Positions 1 to 7,346 of a stretch of DNA of 64,000 nucleotides are shown here, in pieces (position 1 is the first letter of the stretch; the number at the start of each line of letters is the position of its first letter). The notes beneath the pieces were generated by a model. The model had not been told where the DNA came from. It saw only the letters and a list, made by a program, of their open reading frames with translations, and searched no databases. The stretch is from Ferruginibacter sp. (lineage in GTDB: Bacteria; Bacteroidota; Bacteroidia; Chitinophagales; Chitinophagaceae). Both the position numbers and the translations under genes were made by a program. The DNA is taken from contig JAEUVU010000003.1 of assembly GCA_016786725.1 (NCBI GenBank), forward strand, positions 62,001 through 126,000, read 5' to 3'.

Positions 1-1
1 C

Positions 2-709
2 AAGCTGCTGCAATCTGTTATTGAACAGTATTGCCCCGGCCTGCAGATTATGGCTTTGTGCGAAGATTTACCTGCAGGCATTAAGGCCATAAAAAAACAC
101 AAGCCTTCTTTAATTTTTTTAGATATTGAAATGCCGGGCCACAGCGGCCTGGAGCTGCTTGATTTTTTTAATGATGATGAAATTGATTTCAGCATCATTT
201 TTACAACCGCTTATAACGAATACGCCATACAGGCTTTCCGCTTTTCGGCCATTGATTATTTATTAAAGCCCATACAGCATACAGAGCTTGTTGGGGCAGT
301 GGACCGCTTTTTAAAAAAACAACAACTTCAACAACCGGCACAATTAAAAAGCCTTAAGCAAAACCTTAACAGCGCCGATGGCTGGAGTGAAAAACGCATT
401 GCAGTACCCAGTGCACAAACCATTCATTTTTTTAAGCCTGATGAGGTTATTATGATAAAAGGCGAAGCCGCCTACAGCGAAATTTATTTGGCCAGTGGCA
501 GCAAACTGCTTGCCAGCCGTAACCTGCGCCATTTTGAAGAAATGCTGAAAGACATACCGGTTTTTTTCCGCAGCCATAAATCGTACATCATCAACCGCAG
601 CGCCGTTAAGGAGTATGTTAAAAGCGATGGCGGTTATCTTACTTTACACAATGGCTTACAGGCCGGTTTATCGCCCGATAAAGCAGCAGATTTTTTAAAC
701 GGCATGTAA
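2..709 (+). CDS. LytTR-family response regulator, 5' end cut off by window
   Basis: A receiver domain is joined to a LytTR DNA-binding domain. The frame is open from base 2, so the true start and the first acidic residues of the receiver lie outside the window. The phospho-acceptor is the Asp in FLDIEMPG (visible residue 41), and TTAYNEYA and the Lys in LLKPI complete the receiver. Visible residues about 130-235 read as LytTR (AVPSAQTIHFF, then FFRSHKSYIINRSAV). Such regulators normally take phosphate from a LytS/YehU-type membrane kinase and bind promoter direct repeats; the partner would be expected just upstream, outside the window. The ATG at 50 is internal to the receiver and is not the start. 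The family assignment is firm; the target genes are unknown. Confidence 0.93.
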   Translation, partial: KLLQSVIEQYCPGLQIMALCEDLPAGIKAIKKHKPSLIFLDIEMPGHSGLELLDFFNDDEIDFSIIFTTAYNEYAIQAFRFSAIDYLLKPIQHTELVGAVDRFLKKQQLQQPAQLKSLKQNLNSADGWSEKRIAVPSAQTIHFFKPDEVIMIKGEAAYSEIYLASGSKLLASRNLRHFEEMLKDIPVFFRSHKSYIINRSAVKEYVKSDGGYLTLHNGLQAGLSPDKAADFLNGM

Positions 710-834
710 ATTTTACAACCTGTAGCAGCAATTTTTTTTACAACAGTGTTTTCCTAAAATTAAAACGGGCTTATATAAAACCGCAGTGTTTTACCATTTA
801 CAGGCACATCATCTTTGCCCGTAAACTTAAAACA

Positions 835-2112
835 ATGAAAAAAATATTTCTATTACTAGCCATGGCTGCAGGTTTAAGCAGCATTACACTTACAGGTGAA
901 GCACAGTTACTAAAAAAATTAAAAAACGCTGCCGGCGGCGGAGGCTCAAGCCAGGGAGCAACTGGTAAAGTGAGCGAAAAAGAAGAAAAGAATATTGAGG
1001 AAGAAGCCGCAAAAGATATGGCAAACCCATTGCTTGATGGCCAGCCTTTCGATAAACAGGATGATCAGAAAGCGTGTGGTATTTATTATGCTACCAGCCC
1101 GGTTATTGCAGTAAACGGCAGCAAAACAAAACAGTTTGGCGTGCAAAAGTTTTTGATAAACCGTGTTAAGAACGAGAACATCGTTTACGAAATATCTACT
1201 GCTTACGCTTTTGATGCAGATGATAAGAACAAAGTAGAACCATACAAAGTAAACCGGGAAACAAAATATTTTAAGTGGGATAAAAAGTGTGGAATGGGCA
1301 GCCTGCGTTATATATCTGATTGTTCTTTATTTTATATAGATGGCGACTTTACCTCAAAAATAAATAATGAAGGCAAAGATGTTTTCCCAACATCCGAAAC
1401 AAAAGTGATGCGTAACCTGAACGAAGTTAACCTGCATCTTTTAGAGCCGGGCATCATCATTGGCTACAAAAATATTTATGAAGAATGCTGCATTGATCCT
1501 AAAGGATCAGACTATGATGCCGCCAAAGCAAAAGCCTATGAAACTTTTCATAAGCCAATCATCTTCTACACCAAAGAAAAAGAAGCAAAAGCAAAAGCTT
1601 TAACGCTGCAGCAGGTACAAACAATTTTTAAAACATGGTACCAGAAGCTGCAGGGTATGTACAATGCCGGCGCCGGTGGCGAAGAATTGCCTGCGCCGGG
1701 AGCTGCGGCTTCAAGTTCTTTGTTCAGCGCTGCAAAAGCGCAGGTGTTAACTGCCATGAAAGCTTACCTGGCAAAAGAAGGCATGAGCCAGTATGTGCCT
1801 GAGTATGCATACATCTACAATAATTATTCAGAGTTTGGGCCCATAACCATGCCGCACCCGCAAACCGGTGTTACGGTTACCTCTGGCCGCACGGTTACCT
1901 TTTATGTTGTTTGTAAAAATTTAAAAACAAACGCTGCCGATGGCCGTAAGTTTTTTGATACCGACTATGTTTACTTTTGGGTAAACCTGGGCGAAGATGT
2001 GAAGCCGGGACAATACAACTCACAAAATTTTACCGGCAAGTGGTATATTTTTAACAGCCAGGCGCCTATTGGTTTGGATAAAGAAGAGGCAATGAAGTAT
2101 AAAGGAAAATAA
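835..2112 (+). CDS. exported protein of unknown function
   Basis: I do not recognise this family. It has 425 residues with a clear signal peptide (MKKIFLLLAMAAGLSS, cleavage probably near TGEAQ), then a Gly/Ser-rich stretch GGGGSS and a charged helix rich in Lys and Glu (about residues 45-62). The rest looks like a mixed alpha/beta soluble domain with scattered cysteines (KACG, KKCGMG, SDCSLF, EECCID), some of which could form disulfides outside the cytoplasm. There is no lipobox and no T9SS tail, so a periplasmic location is most likely. It is followed by a strong terminator and therefore seems to be a separate transcript from the exported-protein run that starts at 2292. Confidence 0.8.
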   Translation: MKKIFLLLAMAAGLSSITLTGEAQLLKKLKNAAGGGGSSQGATGKVSEKEEKNIEEEAAKDMANPLLDGQPFDKQDDQKACGIYYATSPVIAVNGSKTKQFGVQKFLINRVKNENIVYEISTAYAFDADDKNKVEPYKVNRETKYFKWDKKCGMGSLRYISDCSLFYIDGDFTSKINNEGKDVFPTSETKVMRNLNEVNLHLLEPGIIIGYKNIYEECCIDPKGSDYDAAKAKAYETFHKPIIFYTKEKEAKAKALTLQQVQTIFKTWYQKLQGMYNAGAGGEELPAPGAAASSSLFSAAKAQVLTAMKAYLAKEGMSQYVPEYAYIYNNYSEFGPITMPHPQTGVTVTSGRTVTFYVVCKNLKTNAADGRKFFDTDYVYFWVNLGEDVKPGQYNSQNFTGKWYIFNSQAPIGLDKEEAMKYKGK

Positions 2113-2144
2113 CCACTGTTTTTATTAACTCAACAAGCATTAAA

Positions 2145-2180
2145 TATAGAAGCCCGGCAAATTGCCGGGCTTCTATATTT
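2145..2180 (+). terminator. intrinsic terminator after the exported protein at 835
   Basis: Bases 2145-2160 (TATAGAAGCCCGGCAA) are perfectly complementary to 2062+100-2077+100, that is 2162-2177, leaving a minimal loop, and the hairpin is followed by a short T run. A perfect 16-bp GC-centred stem just after a stop codon is a classic rho-independent terminator; the near symmetry would let it act in both directions. Confidence 0.85.
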
Positions 2181-2291
2181 ATCGTTTTACCAATACATCC
2201 CAAAAAATCATCCTTTAGTGTACCTAAACCCTTTTTTTTGCGCCGCACTTTTACAGTGTAATCATTATCACTAAAACTTAAAATCAATTTT

Positions 2292-2642
2292 ATGTACAAA
2301 AAATTCATGCTGGCCATCATCATGACTGTAGCCGTAACAACAGTTTTCGCTCAAAAAAGCGAAAAGAAAAAACCTTACGACAAAACCCTGCTTGAAAGCC
2401 GCAAGAACCACAAACAACGCATACAGGAAGGCATTAAAGACGGCGACCTCTCTAAAAAAGAAGCCAAAGCCATCACCGACCAGGAAAAGAAAATTAAACA
2501 GGCCATGTACAAAGCCAAACAAAGCGGCGGCGTTATTGACGAGAACGAAAGAGCCCAGATAAAGCAAATGCAACTGGACCTTGATAAAATGATTGAAGAA
2601 AAGAAAAAGAACGATGAGTTGAGAAAAAAACCAAAAAGCTAA
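2292..2642 (+). CDS. small exported Lys/Glu-rich helical protein
   Basis: 116 residues. The first 20 form a signal peptide ending in VFAQ, a common Bacteroidota cleavage context. The mature part is almost entirely charged and helix-forming (KKEAKAITDQEKKIKQ, QMQLDLDKMIEEKKK) and would make a long helix or helical hairpin in the periplasm. No catalytic motif or known domain is visible. It stands 24 bp before the Tudor-like protein and on the same strand as the next five genes, so it is probably the first gene of an envelope operon that ends in the two-component system. Function unknown. Confidence 0.75.
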   Translation: MYKKFMLAIIMTVAVTTVFAQKSEKKKPYDKTLLESRKNHKQRIQEGIKDGDLSKKEAKAITDQEKKIKQAMYKAKQSGGVIDENERAQIKQMQLDLDKMIEEKKKNDELRKKPKS

Positions 2643-2666
2643 ATACAAGCGCTAAAACAAATTTGT

Positions 2667-4031
2667 ATGAAACAGACATTTCTTTTGGGCTTAGCCATTT
2701 TACTTGCAGGCAGCATGTTTGCCCAGCCTTCAAACCTGGCCGTCATCAATCGCCTGAACCATGCTGGTGTTACCAAAGTTGAGGTTGTAAAAACAGTAAA
2801 AGAATGGCACGGCGGTAAATATGTGTATGTGGCTTATGCCAATGTTATAAAAGCCATAGCACCTGAAAAAGTTTTTGGGCTCAAAGGTGTATCACTGGTT
2901 ATCGCCACCATGGCTTATTATGATATTGGCGCTTCTCAACCCTACCAGGTGCTGGGAACCGAAAGTAACGGCGAATATCGTGGCATTAACCTTCCCATTC
3001 CTTCTGTGGCAGAACTTACAAAGTATGCAACTGATGCTGCGCAAAAAAGTCCGGAGAAATTTTTTCTGCAGGCAAACTCTATTGTTGCGGTTGAGAAAGT
3101 TACGGTTACAAAACCCAACGCAGTTTGGCTTCATCCTGGCAAACTACAGTTTGAAGGCGATATGGTTTATGTAGATAAACTTACCAGAGAAACATTTCAG
3201 CGTGTGGGTGCGCCCTGTACTATTGTTTTGTACAGAGATGCGTTAACGGCACCCTGGTACTTAGGCAAGGCTGAAGCACAAACCATGCAGGCAAGATATG
3301 TTGGTGACATTGTGCATGCTGCAGATGCGCCACAGTGGGCAAATCTTCCGGCACTCAGCAGCAGATCTGTTGAAAATGCCAATAAAGAAAAAATAGCTGC
3401 GATGGGTTTAACGGCTCCGCCTGTTTTTAATGCCGCTAAAGACCTGGCGCTGCATTTTCATGAAAAACTGATGACGCTGAGTAAAGATCAATTTGCTGAG
3501 TACATGAAACTTTTGCTGCACAGCAGCCTGCGCCAGCCTGGTACTGCATTCACGCCGGATGGAAACGGGCAGCCCATGATTGACAGGGCTGTAGAGAAAG
3601 CTTATGTTGGCTGGGGAAAATACAAAGATCAGTACTGCATTGTGCCAAACCGTGTTGAAGAGATTGGCGGCACCTACAAATGGTACAACAAGCGTAACGA
3701 CAGGTATTGCAGCATTGACACAAAAAAAGATGGTAACACGTATGCCATAGATGGTATTGCCCTGGCATTGGATAAAAAACAGGAAGATGATGCCGCATTT
3801 AAAGCGATTGCCTGCAGTGGCGAAACCGTTTCATCGGCAGCAAGTAATAGTAATGCTTCTGCTGCAAATGCGGCTTATAAAACCGGCGACAAAGTAATGG
3901 TGGAAGAAAACGGCAAATGGTACCCTGCCACCGTTTTAGAAACAAAGCCAAACGAATGGTATATCCATTACGATGGATATTCTTCCAAATACGATCTGTG
4001 GGTGGGCCCCTCAAGAATTAAAAACAAATAA
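2667..4031 (+). CDS. exported protein with C-terminal Tudor/agenet-like domain
   Basis: 454 residues with a signal peptide (MKQTFLLGLAILLAGSMFAQ). Residues about 30-390 contain no motif I recognise. From about residue 405 the sequence reads as a Tudor/agenet or chromodomain-knot barrel: TGDKVMVEENGKWYPATVLE, then WYIHYDGYSSKYDLWVG. The W-Y-P-A-x-V and H-Y-D-G-[WY]-S-x-x-x-D-x-W-V spacing is characteristic of that fold. A low-complexity Ser/Ala/Asn linker (about 385-400) separates the two parts. In eukaryotes the fold binds methylated or nucleic-acid ligands; here, outside the cytoplasm, the ligand is unknown. The gene is 24 bp after the previous one and 20 bp before the next, consistent with an operon. 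Confidence 0.82.
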   Translation: MKQTFLLGLAILLAGSMFAQPSNLAVINRLNHAGVTKVEVVKTVKEWHGGKYVYVAYANVIKAIAPEKVFGLKGVSLVIATMAYYDIGASQPYQVLGTESNGEYRGINLPIPSVAELTKYATDAAQKSPEKFFLQANSIVAVEKVTVTKPNAVWLHPGKLQFEGDMVYVDKLTRETFQRVGAPCTIVLYRDALTAPWYLGKAEAQTMQARYVGDIVHAADAPQWANLPALSSRSVENANKEKIAAMGLTAPPVFNAAKDLALHFHEKLMTLSKDQFAEYMKLLLHSSLRQPGTAFTPDGNGQPMIDRAVEKAYVGWGKYKDQYCIVPNRVEEIGGTYKWYNKRNDRYCSIDTKKDGNTYAIDGIALALDKKQEDDAAFKAIACSGETVSSAASNSNASAANAAYKTGDKVMVEENGKWYPATVLETKPNEWYIHYDGYSSKYDLWVGPSRIKNK

Positions 4032-4051
4032 CCTTTTAAAAAATTACAAAA

Positions 4052-4432
4052 ATGAATAGGAACCTATTACTGCTGCTGATGGCGCTTTGCAGCTTTACAT
4101 ATACACAGGCACAAAAAAACAAAAATCAGCCAAATAAAGCCGCTGCTGCATCTGCCTCCGAAGATAAAGGCTGGAAGCCCACTAAAGGAGATACAAGAAA
4201 CCCCTTTGACACCACTAAAACAAAGCAGGCTAAAGCAGATGGTTTGAGTGCAGGCGATGATCCTTTTGGAAAAACCGGAGGCAAGTCAAAAAAGAAGCCC
4301 GTAAAAAAGAATGGCTATGCCAACCAGGAAATAAGCTATGTAAAGCCAAGCGGTTCTTCTTCGCAATCGCAAAGCCAAACAACACCCAAGCCTGTAAAAG
4401 GTAAAAAGCAACTTAAAACCAGGTCGAATTAA
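4052..4432 (+). CDS. small exported basic low-complexity protein
   Basis: 126 residues with a signal peptide (MNRNLLLLLMALCSFTYTQAQ). The mature region is rich in Lys, Ser, Gln and Pro (KKKPVKKNG, SSSQSQSQTTPKP) and looks intrinsically disordered, with a high positive charge that could bind lipopolysaccharide, nucleic acid or polysaccharide. No domain is recognisable. It stands 20 bp after the Tudor-like protein and 32 bp before a small lipoprotein, in the same operon-like run. That it is a real gene is supported by the signal peptide and by packing; the function cannot be assigned. Confidence 0.7.
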   Translation: MNRNLLLLLMALCSFTYTQAQKNKNQPNKAAAASASEDKGWKPTKGDTRNPFDTTKTKQAKADGLSAGDDPFGKTGGKSKKKPVKKNGYANQEISYVKPSGSSSQSQSQTTPKPVKGKKQLKTRSN

Positions 4433-4464
4433 TAAAACATCTTTAATCATAAAAACAAAAAATA

Positions 4465-4737
4465 ATGAAAGCAATTTTAATTTTAACTGTTTGCACTGCA
4501 TTATTGTCTTGCGGAGGCAGCAACGGCAAATGGACTGAAAAAGACAAAGAAAATGCCTACAAAAACTGCATGTTTGGCAAACCAGAGGGTTTTACCGATG
4601 AACAAATGAAAAAGCGCTGCGACTGCTTTGTTGAAAAAGTAATAGCGCTAAGCCCCGATCCAACCAAACAGGCCGAAATACCGATGGACCAGGTTCGCAA
4701 GCTGAATGATGACTGTACGGCTGAAGCAAAAAAATAG
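4465..4737 (+). CDS. small cysteine-rich lipoprotein
   Basis: 90 residues. A lipobox LLSC (Cys16) follows a short hydrophobic signal, so the mature protein should be a membrane-anchored lipoprotein of about 75 residues. It has four further cysteines (KNC, RCDC, DDC), a spacing compatible with two disulfides in a small helical domain. I do not recognise a named family. It is the last of the exported genes before the TPR sensor kinase, 55 bp upstream of it, so it may be co-expressed with that signalling pair. Confidence 0.75.
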   Translation: MKAILILTVCTALLSCGGSNGKWTEKDKENAYKNCMFGKPEGFTDEQMKKRCDCFVEKVIALSPDPTKQAEIPMDQVRKLNDDCTAEAKK

Positions 4738-4792
4738 ATCAACCTGTTTCCTGTTACCATTGTAAAAAGAATGTGGCTATATTAGTATTACC

Positions 4793-6724
4793 ATGCGCTT
4801 GTATAAAACTGCTTTTTTGTTGCTGATGATTTTACTGCTTTGCGAAAGCGGCAGATCGCAACATATATTTAAGCAGATACCAGGCTTCATTAACTACGCC
4901 GACAGCAATTCATATAAAGCTGCGCTGGATTACATCATCGAAAATTCAGAAAACAAAACAGAAGAATGCCTTGCCATAGCATTAAGCCTGGTTAACCGAA
5001 GTGAACTAGGTCAACTTAAAAAACATAAAGCACTGCTGGTAAAAAATACCGGGGTGCTTTATGATTATAAAGGAAACTTAGACAGCACCCTGTATTACCT
5101 GAACCTTGCCCGTGACATTTTTAAGCAACTTAAAAATGGGCTGGAAGAAAGCCACGTGGTAAATAATATTGCTGTTGCTTATTACTTAAGAGGCATTTAC
5201 GAGCTGGCAGTTAAAAATCACCTGGCCGCATTATCGCTGCGGCAAAAGGCAGGTTCGTTAAAACATATTGCACAATCTTACAACAACCTTGGGCTTTTGT
5301 ATCGTGCAAAAAAAGATTACAACTCTGCCATTGAAATGTATAATAAATCGCTGGCCATAAAACAGCAGCAAGCAGACAGTACCGGGCAATTAAATACTTT
5401 AATGAACATCGGCGCCTGTTACTCAAGCTGGGGCAAGTTTGATTCTTCTTTGGCATATTCAACCACCAGCGAACAGCTTGCAAGAACGCTGGGTAAAGTA
5501 GAAGATGTTATCGGAAGCAAAGCCAATAAAGCTTCTGCGTTGGTTAATCTTGGCCGTTTGGATGAAGGTATCAAACTGGCAAAGGAAGTACTAACCTTTC
5601 ATCCGGCAGATACAAAAACATTGCTTACGCTTTATGAAACATTAAGCGATGCCAGCCTCCAGGAGAAAAATTATCAGCAGGCGTTGCAATACACTCAAAT
5701 GGGTGCCTCCGAAGCGGAAAAAGCCAACCGCATTGAACAGATGGCGGTATTCTATCAAAACCTTTCTACCATTTATGAGGTGCTTAACCACAGTCCCAAA
5801 GCGTTGTACTATTTAAAGCGGCACCAGCAAATAACCGATAGCTTATACAAAGAAGAAAACAGCAGGCAGATAAACGAAATGGCTGCTGTGTTCGAAAGCG
5901 GACAAAAAGAAGCGTTGATAGGCAAGCTGAATGAATCGCTTACGGTGAAAGAACTAAGCGTTCAAAACAGGAAAAAGGAACGAAATATTTTTATTGCTGC
6001 AAGTGCTATTTTTTTACTGCTGAGTATTTTGCTGTTAAAAGCCTACCGGCAGATACGCAAAAACAAAAATGAGCTTTCGCAAAAGAATGCCGTTATTGAA
6101 AGCAGTTTAAAAGAAAAAGAAACGCTGATGAAGGAAATTCATCACCGGGTAAAAAACAACCTGCAGTTAATAAGCAGCCTGCTCAACATGCAAACCGATT
6201 TTGTTGGCGATGAAAAAGCAATTGATGCTATTGTTGAAAGCAGGAACCGGGTGATGAGCATGTCGCTTATTCATCAAAACCTGTATCAGCAAAATGATAT
6301 CACATCTGTAAATCTGAAAGCTTACACAGAGCAACTTTGCAGCAATATTCTTACTTCTTACCAAAGCAGCATAAAGCCGGTAAATTTAAAAACGGCTGCG
6401 CCGGATGTTTTGGTTGATGTTGATAAACTGGTGCCTGTTGGTCTTATTATAAATGAGCTTATTACCAATGCGGTTAAATATGCTTTTGCTTCGCAGGAAG
6501 AACCGAAGCTTAACGTGGCGTTGCAACAGCAGCAACAACAGCTTGTTGTAAGTGTAGAGGATAACGGGCCCGGGTTTGATTTTGACAGCATTAAACACCG
6601 CAACAGTTTTGGTTATAAGATCATCAATGCGTTTTTAAAAAAACTGAAAGGCGATATTAAAACCGGCAGGCAACATGGTTTTGTTGTACAAATAACTATT
6701 CCTGATTTTTTTAAGCAAGTTTAA
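4793..6724 (+). CDS. TPR-containing HisKA_2 sensor histidine kinase
   Basis: 643 residues: a signal peptide (residues 1-23), a periplasmic run of TPR repeats (about 75-350, including YNNLGLLYRAKKDYNSAIEMYNKSL), a single transmembrane helix (about 396-418, FIAASAIFLLLSILLL), a linking coiled coil and a kinase core. The phospho-acceptor block is EIHHRVKNNLQ at about residue 448, the signature of HisKA_2 kinases. The ATP-binding domain shows an N box (NELITNAVKYAF, about 552) and a G box (DNGPGFDF, about 590). The periplasmic TPRs suggest that it senses a protein or peptide partner. Its partner is surely the regulator that begins one base after its stop codon. A poly-Gln stretch in the ATPase domain is unusual but probably harmless. 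Confidence 0.92.
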   Translation: MRLYKTAFLLLMILLLCESGRSQHIFKQIPGFINYADSNSYKAALDYIIENSENKTEECLAIALSLVNRSELGQLKKHKALLVKNTGVLYDYKGNLDSTLYYLNLARDIFKQLKNGLEESHVVNNIAVAYYLRGIYELAVKNHLAALSLRQKAGSLKHIAQSYNNLGLLYRAKKDYNSAIEMYNKSLAIKQQQADSTGQLNTLMNIGACYSSWGKFDSSLAYSTTSEQLARTLGKVEDVIGSKANKASALVNLGRLDEGIKLAKEVLTFHPADTKTLLTLYETLSDASLQEKNYQQALQYTQMGASEAEKANRIEQMAVFYQNLSTIYEVLNHSPKALYYLKRHQQITDSLYKEENSRQINEMAAVFESGQKEALIGKLNESLTVKELSVQNRKKERNIFIAASAIFLLLSILLLKAYRQIRKNKNELSQKNAVIESSLKEKETLMKEIHHRVKNNLQLISSLLNMQTDFVGDEKAIDAIVESRNRVMSMSLIHQNLYQQNDITSVNLKAYTEQLCSNILTSYQSSIKPVNLKTAAPDVLVDVDKLVPVGLIINELITNAVKYAFASQEEPKLNVALQQQQQQLVVSVEDNGPGFDFDSIKHRNSFGYKIINAFLKKLKGDIKTGRQHGFVVQITIPDFFKQV

Positions 6725-6725
6725 A

Positions 6726-7346
6726 ATGACAACAGTACTGATTGTAGAAGACGACCCGATGATTGCTGAAGATCTTTTTGGGATTGTGAAAAAGCTGGGC
6801 TTCGATCCGTACGAACCCTGCTACTCAAAAGAAGAAGCGCTGCAGTTTTTGAACGGGCATAAAAAACCATCCATTGTTTTGCTCGATATAAACCTGGATG
6901 GCGAAGAAAGTGGTATTGAGATTGGCAGGAGGCTGAATGAACAGTTGCACACCCCTTTTATTTATGTAACCAGCTACAGCGATACGGCAACTGTTAAAAC
7001 CGCCAGCAAAACGCAACCGTTGGGTTATATTGTAAAACCTTTTACCAGCGCATCCGTGTACAGCGCTATTGAAATTGCTCTCGAAAATCATTCACAAAAA
7101 AACAAAAACAACCTTGTTTCATTTTCTCTTGAAAAAATAAACAAAAGCCTGCCAACACCATTAACTGACAGGGAATTTGAGTTGCTGCAACTGATAAATG
7201 ATGGTAGTAATAATACAGAAATATCCGACAAGCTTTTTGTAAGCATCAACACCACCAAAAAACATCTAAAGAATATTTTCGCCAAGCTGGATGTTACCAG
7301 CCGCACAGCTGCTATTGCTGCTGCAAGAAAACTGATGGAAGCATAA
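6726..7346 (+). CDS. response regulator, receiver plus LuxR-type HTH
   Basis: 206 residues. The receiver covers residues 1-120, with acidic residues EDD at 8-10, phospho-acceptor Asp54 (VLLDINLDG), the conserved Thr/Ser region (YVTSYSD) and Lys in IVKPF. A LuxR/GerE helix-turn-helix fills residues about 145-206 (LTDREFELLQLI through SINTTKKHLKNIFAKLDV). The ATG is one base after the stop of the HisKA_2 kinase, so the two are translationally linked and form one two-component system. Likely targets include the upstream exported-protein run, but no operator is evident. It abuts paaZ tail to tail with no spacer. Confidence 0.93.
   Translation: MTTVLIVEDDPMIAEDLFGIVKKLGFDPYEPCYSKEEALQFLNGHKKPSIVLLDINLDGEESGIEIGRRLNEQLHTPFIYVTSYSDTATVKTASKTQPLGYIVKPFTSASVYSAIEIALENHSQKNKNNLVSFSLEKINKSLPTPLTDREFELLQLINDGSNNTEISDKLFVSINTTKKHLKNIFAKLDVTSRTAAIAAARKLMEA

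Noticed and set aside
5151..5166. Third CACGTG-centred sequence, considered as a parS site
   Set aside because: It lies inside the TPR kinase coding sequence and matches the parS consensus only in the central bases.
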